Below the pieces are notes generated by a model. It was not told the DNA's origin, did not search any database, and saw only the letters and a list, made by a program, of their open reading frames with translations. Positions 30,301 to 41,000 of a stretch of DNA of 64,000 bases are shown piece by piece; position 1 is the first letter of the stretch, and each line of letters starts with the position of its first letter. The stretch comes from Edaphochlamys debaryana (Eukaryota > Chlorophyta > Chlorophyceae > Chlamydomonadales), in the NCBI GenBank assembly GCA_016858145.1, contig JAEHOE010000149.1, positions 62,001-126,000 on the forward strand, in the 5' to 3' direction. The position numbers and the translations under genes are program-made.

Positions 30301-33040
30301 TGCGGTGCTGCGTGTGCGGGACGAGCATTCCACCCTCGAGCGCCTGCGGAGCCGTGCTGTCCCCCGCCCGCTCGGCGGGCCGCTCCGCGCCCGCGCTCAC
30401 ATGAAGTAGTGGATCTTCTCCAGGTGCGGCCCGTTGTTTAGCCGCTCCACCACCTCCATCTGCGGGCGGGGAAAACAGCCAGGGCCCAGGGAGGAAGGCC
30501 GGTCAGACCGCTTGCCAACGCCGCTCAGTAAGGCGTCCAGCCGCAAATGAGACAGCAGCGCTAAGTCGGGGAGAGCGACTAACCGACAAGCTGCTAACGG
30601 CTCGTGGGCGTCCCTGCCGCTCCGTGCCCTTTCCCGCGTGCGAAGGGCCGCTTGGGCTTGCCAAACCAGACCCCACGCGCAGTGAGGGGACCGCGGTCGA
30701 TGGAGCACAGCCGGGCGTAGCCGTGCCTCCGTTCAGGCGGTCGCAGGCACGAGTGCCGTGACTCCCCTCACAGAGGCCGCCTCCGGCATCCACCCAGGAC
30801 CTCGTCCCCCCCGCCGTGTTTCCCCCGTCCCTCCCTGTGTACAGTATGTCGGGACGCACCGTGCGCTTGCAGGTGGCCTGGCCGATGGGGTCGAAGAAGA
30901 TGAGGATGAGGTCCACCTGCGCCCGTGTCACGGCATGCAGAGGGCCCCGCGTCATGGATGGTCCAGCGCGGGCCGCAGCCGCAGCTCCCGCAGGCACCCC
31001 AGGCACGGCGGACAACGAACCGCAGCCTCAGCCACGTGCCCCGGCAGGCACCCGAGGCCTGGCAGTTGTATGCCTTGCCCAGCCGTTGCCATGCAAAGCC
31101 TTAGGGCGGCCGCGCTGGCAGTCGAGCCATGCCGCTCGGCCCGCCTGGCCCCCGTGGACCCCTGGTCCGCCTGCCGGCCCCCTCGTGCTCTCCTCCCTGC
31201 TCCCCTTAGCCCCCCCTTTGCTCCCCACGCACGTGGTCCGCCATCCACACAATGGCGTCCTGCACGTTGAACGGGTACTGCGGGGCGGGGGGAAGGGGGG
31301 AAAGGCGAAAGGGTAAGGGAAGTTGATGTAACCCATTAACCCCGGTGCTGGCCCCTGCGGCAGCAATCCCGGTGAATGGCCCCTGTCTTGCCCCGCTCCC
31401 GCCTAGCCCCCTTCCGCTAGCCTCGCCCCTGCTGCCCAGCCTGTGCCTCCGCCACCGCCGGCCTCCCGCCCAACGCCCGCAACCGCACCGCCTGCCCCCC
31501 ACCTGCATCTCTCCGTCCACCAGGCCGGGCGTGTCGATGAGGTCCACGCAGGAGAAGTTCTTGTCGCGGCTGGTGCTGATCTCTGCGGGTGTGTGCATGT
31601 GTACGAATAGCCGGAAGAGTCAGGTTGTGGGTAGGCCCAGAGGGACGACACGGCCAACCCAGATGGGCACGCGGCCGACCCACATCCCAACCAACCCCGC
31701 GCGAGGCAGTAAGCACGCACGCACCCGTGAAGAGGTTGGACATGATGCCATCGAACTTGGAGAAGGAGTTGAGGTGGTCGTAGAAGCGGATGGTGGCGTC
31801 TCCCTGCAGCGTCTCCCGCTTCTTGCCCGAGGTCACGAACGTGAAGCCGCGCGTCTGGGCGGAGGAGGGGGCAGGGCAGGGACGAGGCGGGAAGAGGGGT
31901 CGGCACTCGGGAGAGGGAGTCGCGTCGGTGGCAATGTAAAGCGTTGTGTTGGTATCCACAAGGGCCAGCTCCGCTACAGTGCCGATGCCGCGGCAGATTT
32001 GGGCGAGGGCGATAGGAAATGCACTTCAGAGGACGCCCCACGAGGCGGCGCTGCGATGCGTTTCTGCAGGGCGCCAACATGAAAGAGGGCCGTCGCCGAA
32101 AGACTGCCGCCAAGCCGGGGCGGTTCAGCCACCCACCTCGATCGCCTGCGGTCAAGGGGAAAGGGAGGAGGGGTTGGTGTGATGCCGGCTGGGACTCACC
32201 GCTGCCAACGTGAGCATCGAGGCGACCCATATCTCATCGACTCCCTAGTTCAGTGGTGCCTCTTACCACGCCCGTCTTCTGGATGGCCTCGCCGATGTAC
32301 CTACAAGCGCAAAGGTTGGGCAGACCTGTGCGTCAGCACTCGAAAGCACACGGCGCTCAACAAAACGTCCGGGGAAGGAGCGCGGACCGAACGCCGTTGC
32401 CCGGGGCAGCACTCCAACAGCTCACCAGTTGATGAAGGAGGACTTGCCGGCGGAGTGGTTACCCACAATCATGACGCTGATCTTCTTGCGCGGCTTGCGC
32501 ATTTGCATCTTCAGCAGGGGGGACTCAGCAATGGCCTGTGCGCGAGGGAGGCAGCACCGGGGGGGAAGCCTGTCAGGGCCGTCCACACCCCCGCTGCTGA
32601 AACCCGCCCGCCCGCTGCAGCCGCAGGTGGCCCCTTGTGCTATGATAGCACTCGTCCTTGGGTGTCTTCACCCGCCCGCGCCCCCTTCGCTTCCACAAGA
32701 GCATCAAATGGGTTACACGGTCGGCGGAAAAGGCCAAGGGAGCCGCAGGATGAAGCTTGCAGTGCTCTACACCGCTTCACACCACAGCGCTGGCGCCTAG
32801 GACCAGCGCTCCTCGTTGCTGAAGCTGGATCAATTGGACACCTCGCAGGCATCGCCCCACAACGGCACCCACAACGCGTCAACCTCGACCCAGCCGTTCA
32901 CGCACCTTGAGACCGATAGATCCAGGCCCCTCGCCCAGGCCCTTGTCATAGAGGTCGCTAATTGCGCGAAGGACACGCTCCGTCGCGCCGCTGAGCGCTT
33001 CCTCAACAGCCGTCTTGCCATTTTGGCGCTTGGCCGGCAT
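27367..33040 (-). CDS. Dynamin/EHD-like large GTPase with C-terminal membrane segments
   Basis: Fifteen minus-strand exons, 447 residues, listed 5' to 3': 33040-32906, 32535-32426, 32300-32267, 31854-31725, 31582-31503, 31277-31233, 30916-30860, 30459-30401, 30169-30091, 29453-29389, 29040-28941, 28716-28559, 28330-28183, 27735-27639, 27413-27367. Motifs: P-loop GNHSAGKS (G70-S77), switch II DTPG (D153-G156), and SKAD (218-221) as the N/TKxD base-specificity motif. Helical segments follow, then two hydrophobic stretches (about 322-345 and 383-398) separated by a short Cys-containing loop (CHDGLFGAHCEGH), then a charged tail. The architecture resembles membrane-remodelling GTPases of the dynamin superfamily that anchor by a C-terminal hairpin. 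The closest subfamily cannot be fixed by eye. Several exon 3' ends are tandem-duplicated in the introns. Confidence 0.85.
27935..28182 (-). repeat. Two extra tandem copies of GTPase exon 13 3' end plus donor site
   Basis: On the minus strand the end of exon 13 (VLVLMIATK, then gtgagg) recurs downstream in intron 13 at donor positions 28042 and 27934, spaced 140 and 108 bp. Each copy keeps the coding end (gtgctcatgat..ccaag) and a GT donor. They show that the junction duplications also affect 5' splice sites. Confidence 0.85.
29986..30090 (-). repeat. Extra tandem copy of GTPase exon 9 3' end plus donor
   Basis: The exon 9 end (cagaacctggccaccaag, then gtgcg) is repeated about 105 bp further on, with a second donor before plus-strand position 29986. 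The copied exon part is about 18 bases. Confidence 0.75.
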
Positions 33041-33516
33041 AGTTGCCAACTAAGGATAACCGCCTTGAGGTACGCGCGCCCTAAGTCGATCTAGACTGCA
33101 GCAGAAGTCGCCTTGGTCGCGAGGCTCAAAGGTCGGTGAGCTGTGTAATAGGCGACGTTCAAGAGGTGCGATGCTGCCTCCACGTACTATGCACGGGTGG
33201 GGGCGACACGACGGGGATGTTGCGGACCGAGGCCCATGCCGAATTTGGGAAGCAGGAACGACGGGGATTGAGCCCGGTTGGCCTGCAACAGTACACATCA
33301 CAGGCAGAACTCAGGCCGAATTAGCCCGATCGCCTCGACTTGGCGCGGTGTCCAGGGCTGCGTCGGAAGCTTGCGAGGCGGTTTAACCAGCTCTCAGGCA
33401 TAATGAGCTCGCCGTGACCTGCAACACCAGCATCCACCACTCTCGCCACCTCCGCGACCAGACGTGGCCTTCGAAAGCGCGGGCACTGAACTCGTTCGAG
33501 CCCTTGTCGGAGCGCC
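33041..33516. promoter_or_regulatory. Shared upstream region between divergent GTPase and ELMO genes
   Basis: Only 476 bases separate the two opposite start codons (33040 on minus, 33517 on plus), so both promoters and 5' UTRs must lie here. No TATA box is evident. Co-regulation is an inference from the arrangement. Confidence 0.5.
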
Positions 33517-35256
33517 ATGGCCAACGTCCGCCGTCGCAAGCAGGGCAAGGGTGAGCTTCTAAGCGTCAGCAGATTGAGTCGGAATGCGGTGGCCTGGTGG
33601 CTCGGTGGCGATGGCCCCGCAGGCAACATCCTCAGGGGGAGACCTTCGCGCGGGCCCACCCCCAGACGGACACGGCCTGCCTCGTCACCACCCGGCCCCG
33701 TTTGCCCAGCCCGGCTTGGTCCGCCACTTCCCCTTGTCTGCTCACCCTATGACCCAGAGCTTGCCCTCTGAGTCCTGGGCAGGCCTCCTGGGGCTTGAGG
33801 CTTTCGCCCCCAGCACAGCCCTCTCACCCCAAGCACCAACTGCACCCCACTCCACCGCTCCCGCCCCCGACAGCCTCTCATCCTCTGCTGCTGCTCCTTG
33901 ATCCCACCCAAACTGTTGCTATTGCCGTTGGCGCTCTCGCAGATGAGGCGGACACGCTCACCGAGTCGCTGCTGGACCACGAGGACGACGCGGACGAACA
34001 GCACCCCGCTCGTCCCAACCGCTCAACCGCCATCATCGTGTACCCCGGCGAGTTCAACCTCCAGCGCTTCGTGCAGTCCATCCTGGACTGGTGGAACGGC
34101 ATCTTCGGTGCGTTTGTATGCTGGGGGGGGGCTGACCGGCGTACACTGCGTGGGGTTGGCGGGGTGGCGGGGGTGGCTCTGTGGCTGTTGAAACAGCATC
34201 TTCGGTGCGTGGGTGTGGGGCGAGTACGCAGGGATTGGGTGGCGGGCTGTAGGAGCAGCAACCTTTGGTAGTTGGGGGTGGGGGTGGCCTGGCCGCCCGG
34301 CTCACCACTGCCTCGACGCCCCCATATGCCTGCCCGGGCCAACCTGCCCCGCGCCGCAGGCACGCTCCTGACCTTCGCCACCAGCTGCTGGCCCCAGCTG
34401 CGGGACAAGCCGCTGTCGCTGCTGCAGGTGCGGCGCAAGAGGGAGGGCAGGTCATGTGTAGGGGGAGGGGGGGCGGCGGCCGGATGATGATGCGACTGTT
34501 AGGACCTAACGCTAGGACCGCATACGGGGCCGCTTATGTGTTTGGGGGGGGGGGGCGGCGGCCCGGGGGCCGTGCAGGGCCTGGATGGTGGGCGCACGGC
34601 GTGCATGCCGGGCGGCCGATGGCTGATGCGACCTCTGCTGTCTTGGGACTCGGCGAAGCCCTGGCGGCAGCCACGCCCTCACCCTCGGCCGGCAGCCCAC
34701 CTCCCCACCCCACCCCACCCCACCCCCGGCCCTTCCCTGGACAACCCCGTCACTCACCCTCTCCCCTGCCTCTCCCCCCTTCACCCTTCTCCCACCCTCT
34801 CCCTCCGCCTCCCGCCCTCCCCTCCCTACAGCTGGAGCAGCTGCAGCAGCTGCGGGAGCGGACCCAGGAGAAGTTCGACCTCAGAAACCCCCCTTGCTCT
34901 CCCTTCCCATCTCCCTTGAACCCCTCCTCTTCCCTCCCTTTCGCCCCCCCTTACCCTTGTTGTCTCCGCCTCCTCAGCTGGAGCAGCTGCAGCAGCTGCG
35001 GGAGCGGACCCAGGAGAAGTTCGACCTGTCCGACCCCGCGCACCAGGAGGCTCTGCGGCGGCTGTGGGGGCTGGCGTTCGCGGGGGAGGCCTGCACGCAG
35101 CTCAAGACGGCGCGGTGGAAGGACATGGGGTGGCAGGTGCGTGCGCGGGGGGTGGGGCGCGTGTGTGTGAAGGGCTGCTCGCATGAGCCTGGGAGTCGTG
35201 GGCGCGGTGATTAGCCGCGTGTTTGTGTGTGTTTGTGTGTGTTTGTGTGTGTTTGT

Positions 35257-35294
<38 letters not shown>

Positions 35295-37294
35295 ACAGAG
35301 CGGTGGCGGAAGGGTGATGTAAGGGAGAATGGGGGATTGGGGCCGCGGGCGGTGGGGTGACGGGAAAATGGGCGGGCGGGGAGAACCGTCGGCGCTCGGC
35401 AGGGGCCTGGGTGGGAAGGACTTGGAAACGCCAACCCGCTGCTTGCCACCTCCCCACTTCCCTCCTTGATGTCTCCCCCTGACCCCGCCACCGACCCGTG
35501 CGTCCATGTTTCCGCCCTTCGTGCCCCACCTGTCTGCCTCACCTCTGCCCCCTGCCCCCTTGCCCGCCTCCCCCGCTGCTGCTCCCCCCCCTGTCAGGGC
35601 GAGGACCCCGCCACCGATTTCCGCGGCGCGGGGCTGTACGGGCTGGAGAACCTCATCTACCTGGGGGAGGCACACCCAGACACGTTTAGGTGCGGGAGTG
35701 GTGGGGGGGCGGTGGGGGTGGACGGGAGAGGTGGGGCGGCGGGCACCAACGTCTGGGCGCGGACGCAATGGCGAGGGCCCTCTGCCTGCGCCCGCCTGGG
35801 GCTCATGCGGACACGCTTGGGGGTGGGGGTTGGGGGGGAGGCGCACCCCGACGACCCGGTCGCGTGGCGTGCTTGGGGCGGCGGCTGTAGAAGAAGCGGC
35901 GTGAGCTTTAGTAGTTGCTGGAAGCTGCAATGCGGTGTGGGCGGGGGTGGAGGGGGGAGGCGTGGGCGTGGCGTGCTTGGGGCGGCGGGCACCGACTGCA
36001 GGGCTTGAGCGCATTGGCCTTGTGGAGGGACAGACAGCGAGGGCAGGTGGCCGGCGAAGGCTCGTGTGGCTCCTCCGTGCTTTGCTCCTGCCCCCTGCCC
36101 CTGCCCCTGCCCCTGCCGTGCCCCGTGCAGCAACGGTCTCCCCTCCTCCCCCTTCCTCTTTCCCCCTCCCCCCCAGGCGCCTGCTGGACAAGTCCGAGGG
36201 CGCCAGGGCCACGTGGGAGTACCCCTTCGCCGTGGCGGGGCTCAACCTCACCTTTGCGCTGTCGGAGCTGCTGGAGCTGCACACGGTGGGGGGGAGGAGG
36301 GCAGGGAGGGGTGTATGGGGGGGGCAACGATGGCAGAACGAGCCCACCGTGCGGAATCCCCGCAGCTGGGCCGGCGTTCACTTTCCAGCCCAGCGTTCGC
36401 GCCAAGCGTTCAACCCCCGTGAGCCCTTGGCACGGACCCCCAAGTCCCCCACGCCCTAAGCCTGCGCCGTGCCAGCCTCTGCTCGCCTGCGCTGCAGCCC
36501 CCTCATGCCCCCCCCGCCGCTCTCCTTCCGCGCTCCTCTCCCCGCCCCCCCCCCCCCCCACGATAGAAGACTAGCGGGGCTTGCGGGAGCTGGGGTGTCC
36601 CGCTCATCACTCACACCACCCTTCCCGACCACCCCCCACCCACCCATCCCATCCCATCCCCTCTAGAACACGGGCGCTGCCTGCGACGGGCCGCCCAAGC
36701 GGGCCGCGGCCCGCGCCTTCGCCTCTCTTCTGGGCCCCGACGGCGGGGCGGGGGCCGGGGGGCAGAGCGCCTTCGAGGAGCTGTACTGCGCCACGTTCTG
36801 CCTGCTGGACGCCACGTGGCTCGAGATGAAGGCGTCGTACATGTACGACAAAAAGCGCGCGGGGGCCGGGAGGGGTGCACGGGGGTCTGGGCGCGGGGGT
36901 TTGGGCGTGAAAAAGCAGGTTGGGGCATTGGGCAGGGTGCCTGCGTGGCACGTGTCCCGTGCCATGCCCCCCTTGCCTCAGGAGGGCCCAGCAAGCCCAC
37001 CAAACTTGAGTATTGTTTTCCAAACAGCGAAACACGAGCAGGGACTTCAACACGGTGCTCAAGCGCGTCAAGGCCTCCGCCAGCCCCCTACCTCCCAGCC
37101 AAGCTTGAAAGGCATGCCCTTACAACTGTAGCCCTTCCCCCCCTCCCCTACGCCTCTGCCCCCACAGGGACTTCAACACGGTGCTCAAGCGCGTCAAGGC
37201 CGAGGTTGAGGACGCCCTCGAGTCGCGGCCGCCCGACATGCGGGCGCTGAGGACGCGGATGCTGGGGGCGGCGAGGGCGGCGGAGCTGGAGTAG
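33517..37294 (+). CDS. ELMO-domain protein (ELMOD-like)
   Basis: Eight exons, 309 residues: 33517-33550, 33943-34107, 34360-34427, 34978-35136, 35598-35689, 36177-36285, 36667-36842, 37168-37294. A short basic N terminus (MANVRRRKQGK) and an acidic segment precede the domain. ELMO signatures: DPAHQEALRRLWGLAF, WKDMGWQGEDPATDFRGAGL then YGLENLIYLGE (exons 4-5), YPFAVAGLNLTFALSELLEL (exon 6), and ATWLEMKASYMDFNTVLKRV across the last junction. ELMOD proteins are known as GAPs for Arf-family small GTPases; that role is family knowledge. Intron 7 uses an unusual GTACGA donor, chosen because it alone restores the conserved YMDFNTVL. Three junctions in this gene have tandem copies in the neighbouring intron. 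Confidence 0.9.
34108..34204 (+). repeat. Extra copy of ELMO exon 2 end plus donor
   Basis: The junction gcatcttcg/gtgcgt at 34107 recurs at 34204 (agcatcttcg/gtgcgt), 97 bp downstream inside intron 2. Confidence 0.75.
34832..34977 (+). repeat. Upstream tandem copy of ELMO exon 4 start
   Basis: Fifty-plus bases from 34832 (LEQLQQLRERTQEKFDL) are identical to the start of exon 4 at 34978, each preceded by a pyrimidine tract and AG. The upstream copy ends in aaaccccccttgc and falls back into intron-like sequence. The spacing is 146 bp. Confidence 0.95.
35220..35293 (+). repeat. (TG)n / GTTTGTGTGT microsatellite in ELMO intron 4
   Basis: Five GTTTGTGTGT units followed by pure TG dinucleotides. 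Confidence 0.95.
37042..37167 (+). repeat. Upstream tandem copy of ELMO exon 8 start
   Basis: From 37042, about 39 bases encoding DFNTVLKRVKA after an AG repeat the start of exon 8 at 37168. The copy then changes to cctccgccagcccc. The spacing is 126 bp. Confidence 0.92.
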
Positions 37295-38019
37295 GGGGAG
37301 GGCGGAACGGGGGTAGGGGGCTGTGAGGTAGGGAGGGGGAGGGAGGGGCTGCAAGCTAGAATTCAAGCCAAGCAAATGTGTAGGGCTAAGGGAAGGGCAC
37401 GGGGAGAGGAAGGGGGGCTGGACTGGGCGCATGGTGCCGTACTGTCTGGCAGACCGGCAGCATCCTGCAGTGGGGTGGGAGCTGAAGACGGGTGGGGCTG
37501 AGCAGAGGTTCGGTAGGGGTGCATGTGCAGAGCGGCAGGTTGAGGGCTTGGGGCGGCGCAATGCAGCGCAGAGCACGATGGGGTCCGGGTTGTGTTGAAC
37601 TTGCCGCGCGATGCACAATGCGGTGGTGGGTGGAAGTTGCTTTGGGGGATGGATAGAGAGGACGTTTCTGTGCAGAAACTTACACGGGGCAGGACTCGGA
37701 GGATGCGTGCCAGGATAGGGCAGGGCGGCGGGAAGCTGCTCACTGAGAGAACGGGCAGGGCTCATGCGGTCCTGCCGTACTGTTGTGCTGCACTCTAGGG
37801 CAAGTAAGTGCCGACACTGTGCTTTGTCCCCGTTCCCCATTCTTAACTAGCGTCCGCACCTTGCGTTGCTGTCACGCACGCCGACCGCGCCCGCCACTCA
37901 CTAACCGGCGGCACGGGTCACACTCGCTGCGCTCTCGAGGTCACTCGTCCCGAGCGACGCACTTCTCACAGCTATGTTGCGATCCTGAAAGACGGCATTG
38001 GAGTCGGGCAGAGAGACAG
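37295..38019. other. ELMO 3' UTR and upstream region of matrix gene 7
   Basis: No supported coding sequence, RNA gene or repeat, and no TGTAA. The start codon context of the next gene is gacagATGcag. Confidence 0.5.
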
Positions 38020-41000
38020 ATGCAGCCCGTCCTGCGGGCCTTCGCACAGCGCTCATTCGTCGTGCTCGTGCTGCTGTGCGCGGCTAAACGGTAAGCCTGC
38101 AGTCAGTTTGGTACAAGGCCGAATTTACGAGAGCAAGATTCCTATTCAGTTTGCGAGGTCGCAAGTCGGCACCTGCGCATGCCCATCCTTCACTGCCCAC
38201 GCCTGCGTTGCCAAACGGCCCAGAGCGAACTAACAGGAACTTATGCGGCCTGTTTCGCGGGCGTTCGTTTCGGTTTGGGGTATCACGACCTAGCAGGCCC
38301 ACGGCTTCGCTAATTCACCTATGTCCCGACACGGCCGCCCCCACCCCCTCTCTGCAAAGCGCTATCGCGCCGGGTCCCGACCACAAGCGCCTCCTCGCTG
38401 ATCAACTCGACACAGCATCCGCACAGGGCAAGTGGCCAGAAGCTTACAGCATCGCCTTTGCGCATGACTAGCCCTGACCGCTGAGCTCCCTCCACCCCAC
38501 CCTCGTCCCATCCCTAGCCCCCCTTCACCGCTACTACTACTCACCCCTGTCCCCTAACCCTCCCCCCTGCTATTGCTCCTCTTAGGCCAAGCGCGCCGGC
38601 GACTGCTGTTCGCGCCGCCGCCATCTGAAGAGGGGCCCGCGGGCTGCTGCCCGGGGCCCTCGGACGGCGGCGGCGGTTCCCCTCCGTCCACCCCGGACCA
38701 GCCCACCTTCCCACGCGCCTACCAATCCGCTCTGCCCCCCACACCGGGCTCGCGCCCTCCTCCGCTGGAGCCTTCCATAGATGCGTACACACCACCCGAC
38801 GCAGCGTATCACCCTCTACCCACCGAGCACGACGGGCCGCCGCCCGTCGCGCCGGATTCGCCAGACCTCCACGCCCCTCCCTCCGGCCACCACCACGGGT
38901 TCCCCCCGGTCGCCCCCGACGCGCCCCGGGTCCCCGAAGTCCCTCAACCACCCTTCTCCGGACCGCCTCCACCAACTGGGCCTTTTTGGCCCGAGTCTCC
39001 CCGCCCTCCCGGTGCCCCGGAACCTCCCCAGCAGCAGCCGCCTCCCAACGGCCCCGACTGGCCCGGCCCGCCCGGCCCCCCGCCGCCCGAGCTGCCCATG
39101 TGGCCTTGGTCCCCAGATCCCCCGCCCCCGAGCTTGCCCACAACGCCGGACTACCCGCCTCCACATTGGCCATCGAGCCCGTATCCGCCTCCCCCGGATG
39201 TCCCGGCAAGCCCCGACCCGCCGCCTCCGGACTGGCCATCGAACCCGTATCCGCCTCCCCCGGATGTCCCGGCAAGCCCCGACCCGCCGCCTCCGGGCTT
39301 GCCCTGGCATCCAGACTACCCACCGCCTCCGGACGTGCCCTCAAGCCCCGCCCTGCCACTGCCGCCGGGCTGGCCGTCAAGCCCCAGTCCGCCGCCGCCG
39401 CCGCCACCACCACCGCCACCGCCGCCACCGCCGCCGGACAGGCTATTCAGCCCCAACCCGCCGCCGATGGGCATGCCTTCGAGCCCCGACCTGCCGCCTC
39501 ACCCCTTGCCGACCAACCCAAGCCACCCGCCGCCACCCGACACGCCATCCAGCCCCGACCTACCGCCACCGGACGTACCGTCTAGTCCTAGCGCCCCACC
39601 ACCTCTAGGCACGCCATCCGGCCCCGACATGCCCCCATCTACACCGGTCCCTCCAAGCCCCGGCCTGTCGTCGCCCCCCGACAGGCCCTTTATCCCAGAT
39701 CAGCCGCTCTCTCCTCTGGCCCCTTCCACACCTCATCTGCCACCATCGCCACAACTCCCCCCTCCAACTCCCCAAGCCACCCACCCGCCACCGCGTCGAC
39801 CCCTTCCTCCCCAGCCGCCACCGCCGCCGCTCCTCCCCGGTTTGCCTGGTCCTGCGCCCCCTTCGGCCCCCTCTTTGCCGCCGGCAGCGCCCCCACCGTC
39901 ACCCCGCGTACGCCCTCCCCCGCCCATGCCCCCCGCACCGCTCCGTCCCACGCCCCCGCCTTCCCCGACCCCCCTGACCAACCCGCCGCGGCCGTCGCCC
40001 CCAGCCCCCACACCGCCTCGCCCCCCTTCCCCGTCCCCTCCCACTCCATTAGTAATCGAGAACGAGGGCTACCGACTCATAAGCACCATCGACTCCTTGT
40101 CTCCCTCTTCCCGATGCCTCACCATCGACGAGCCCAGCCTGGGAGTGACCTTTGCCTCGTGCGACCCCGCTCAGCCCCGGGCAGAGAGCCAGGTGCTTAG
40201 CGTGGCTAAGTGCGGAGAGGCCGGGTGGGTGCCGCCCGTGTGGGTTTGGGGGTGGGGGCCTTGTGGTTAGGCCGCCGGGGCCGCAGGCCGGGGGTACTGG
40301 CTCAGAGAGGAGGGGTGAGTGCCCCGGCCCGTGCTCCACGACTTTGGGGGACGGCAGTGGAGGCCTTAGGCTGGGGGCAGTATTGGCCCGTACTGGCTCG
40401 GCGGTGCAGTGCTGCCTGGTTGGAGCCCTGCCTCTCCAACCCTCTCCCTCCCCCTCCCGCCCTCCTCTTCCCCACCGCCCAGGTACGCCCTCGCCTGGGT
40501 CGCCAGCGACGAACGGGAGCTGTGCCTCACAGCCTTGCCCTCAACCTCCTCCTCCTCCTCCCCCACCTCCACCCTCGGCTTGGCGGACTGTGACTGTGAC
40601 ACCCCCGAACAACGCATTCGCTTCACCTCGTCCGCCCCCTCCTCCGCCTCGATCCAGCCGGGCCTGATTGGGCCCACCGGGCCCGCCCAGCTGCAGTTCA
40701 CGGCCGGCGGCCAGACCTGGATCTTTTCCGTACAAACCGTCACCGTTGGTGGTGGCGGCGGCGGCGGTCCGTCGGTCCCCGAGCTGGTGCGGGCAGCTGA
40801 CGTGGCGGCGGCGGCGGCGGCGGGTGGCGTGGCGGTTGACTTTGATGTGCGCGTGTCGCCCGGTGCGAGGGGGCTGCGCCTGGACATGGGGCTTGGGCGA
40901 CGGGGGCTGGTGCTGGGGCTCGGCTTCCCTGCCTCCATTGCGGAAAGGTCCGGGGCTGCGCTGGGGCTTGGGTTGGACTAGGAGTGGCGATTGGAGAGGT

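Noticed and set aside
33041..33516. Start of the GTPase at 33021 (MARRLLRKRSAARR frame)
   Set aside because: That frame does not join exon 2; ATG 33040 in the other frame gives a phase-0 junction to the P-loop exon.
38541..39428. 295-codon antisense ORF opposite the proline rod
   Set aside because: Gly/Arg/Ala-rich mirror of the CCG-rich coding repeat; no splice structure or domain.
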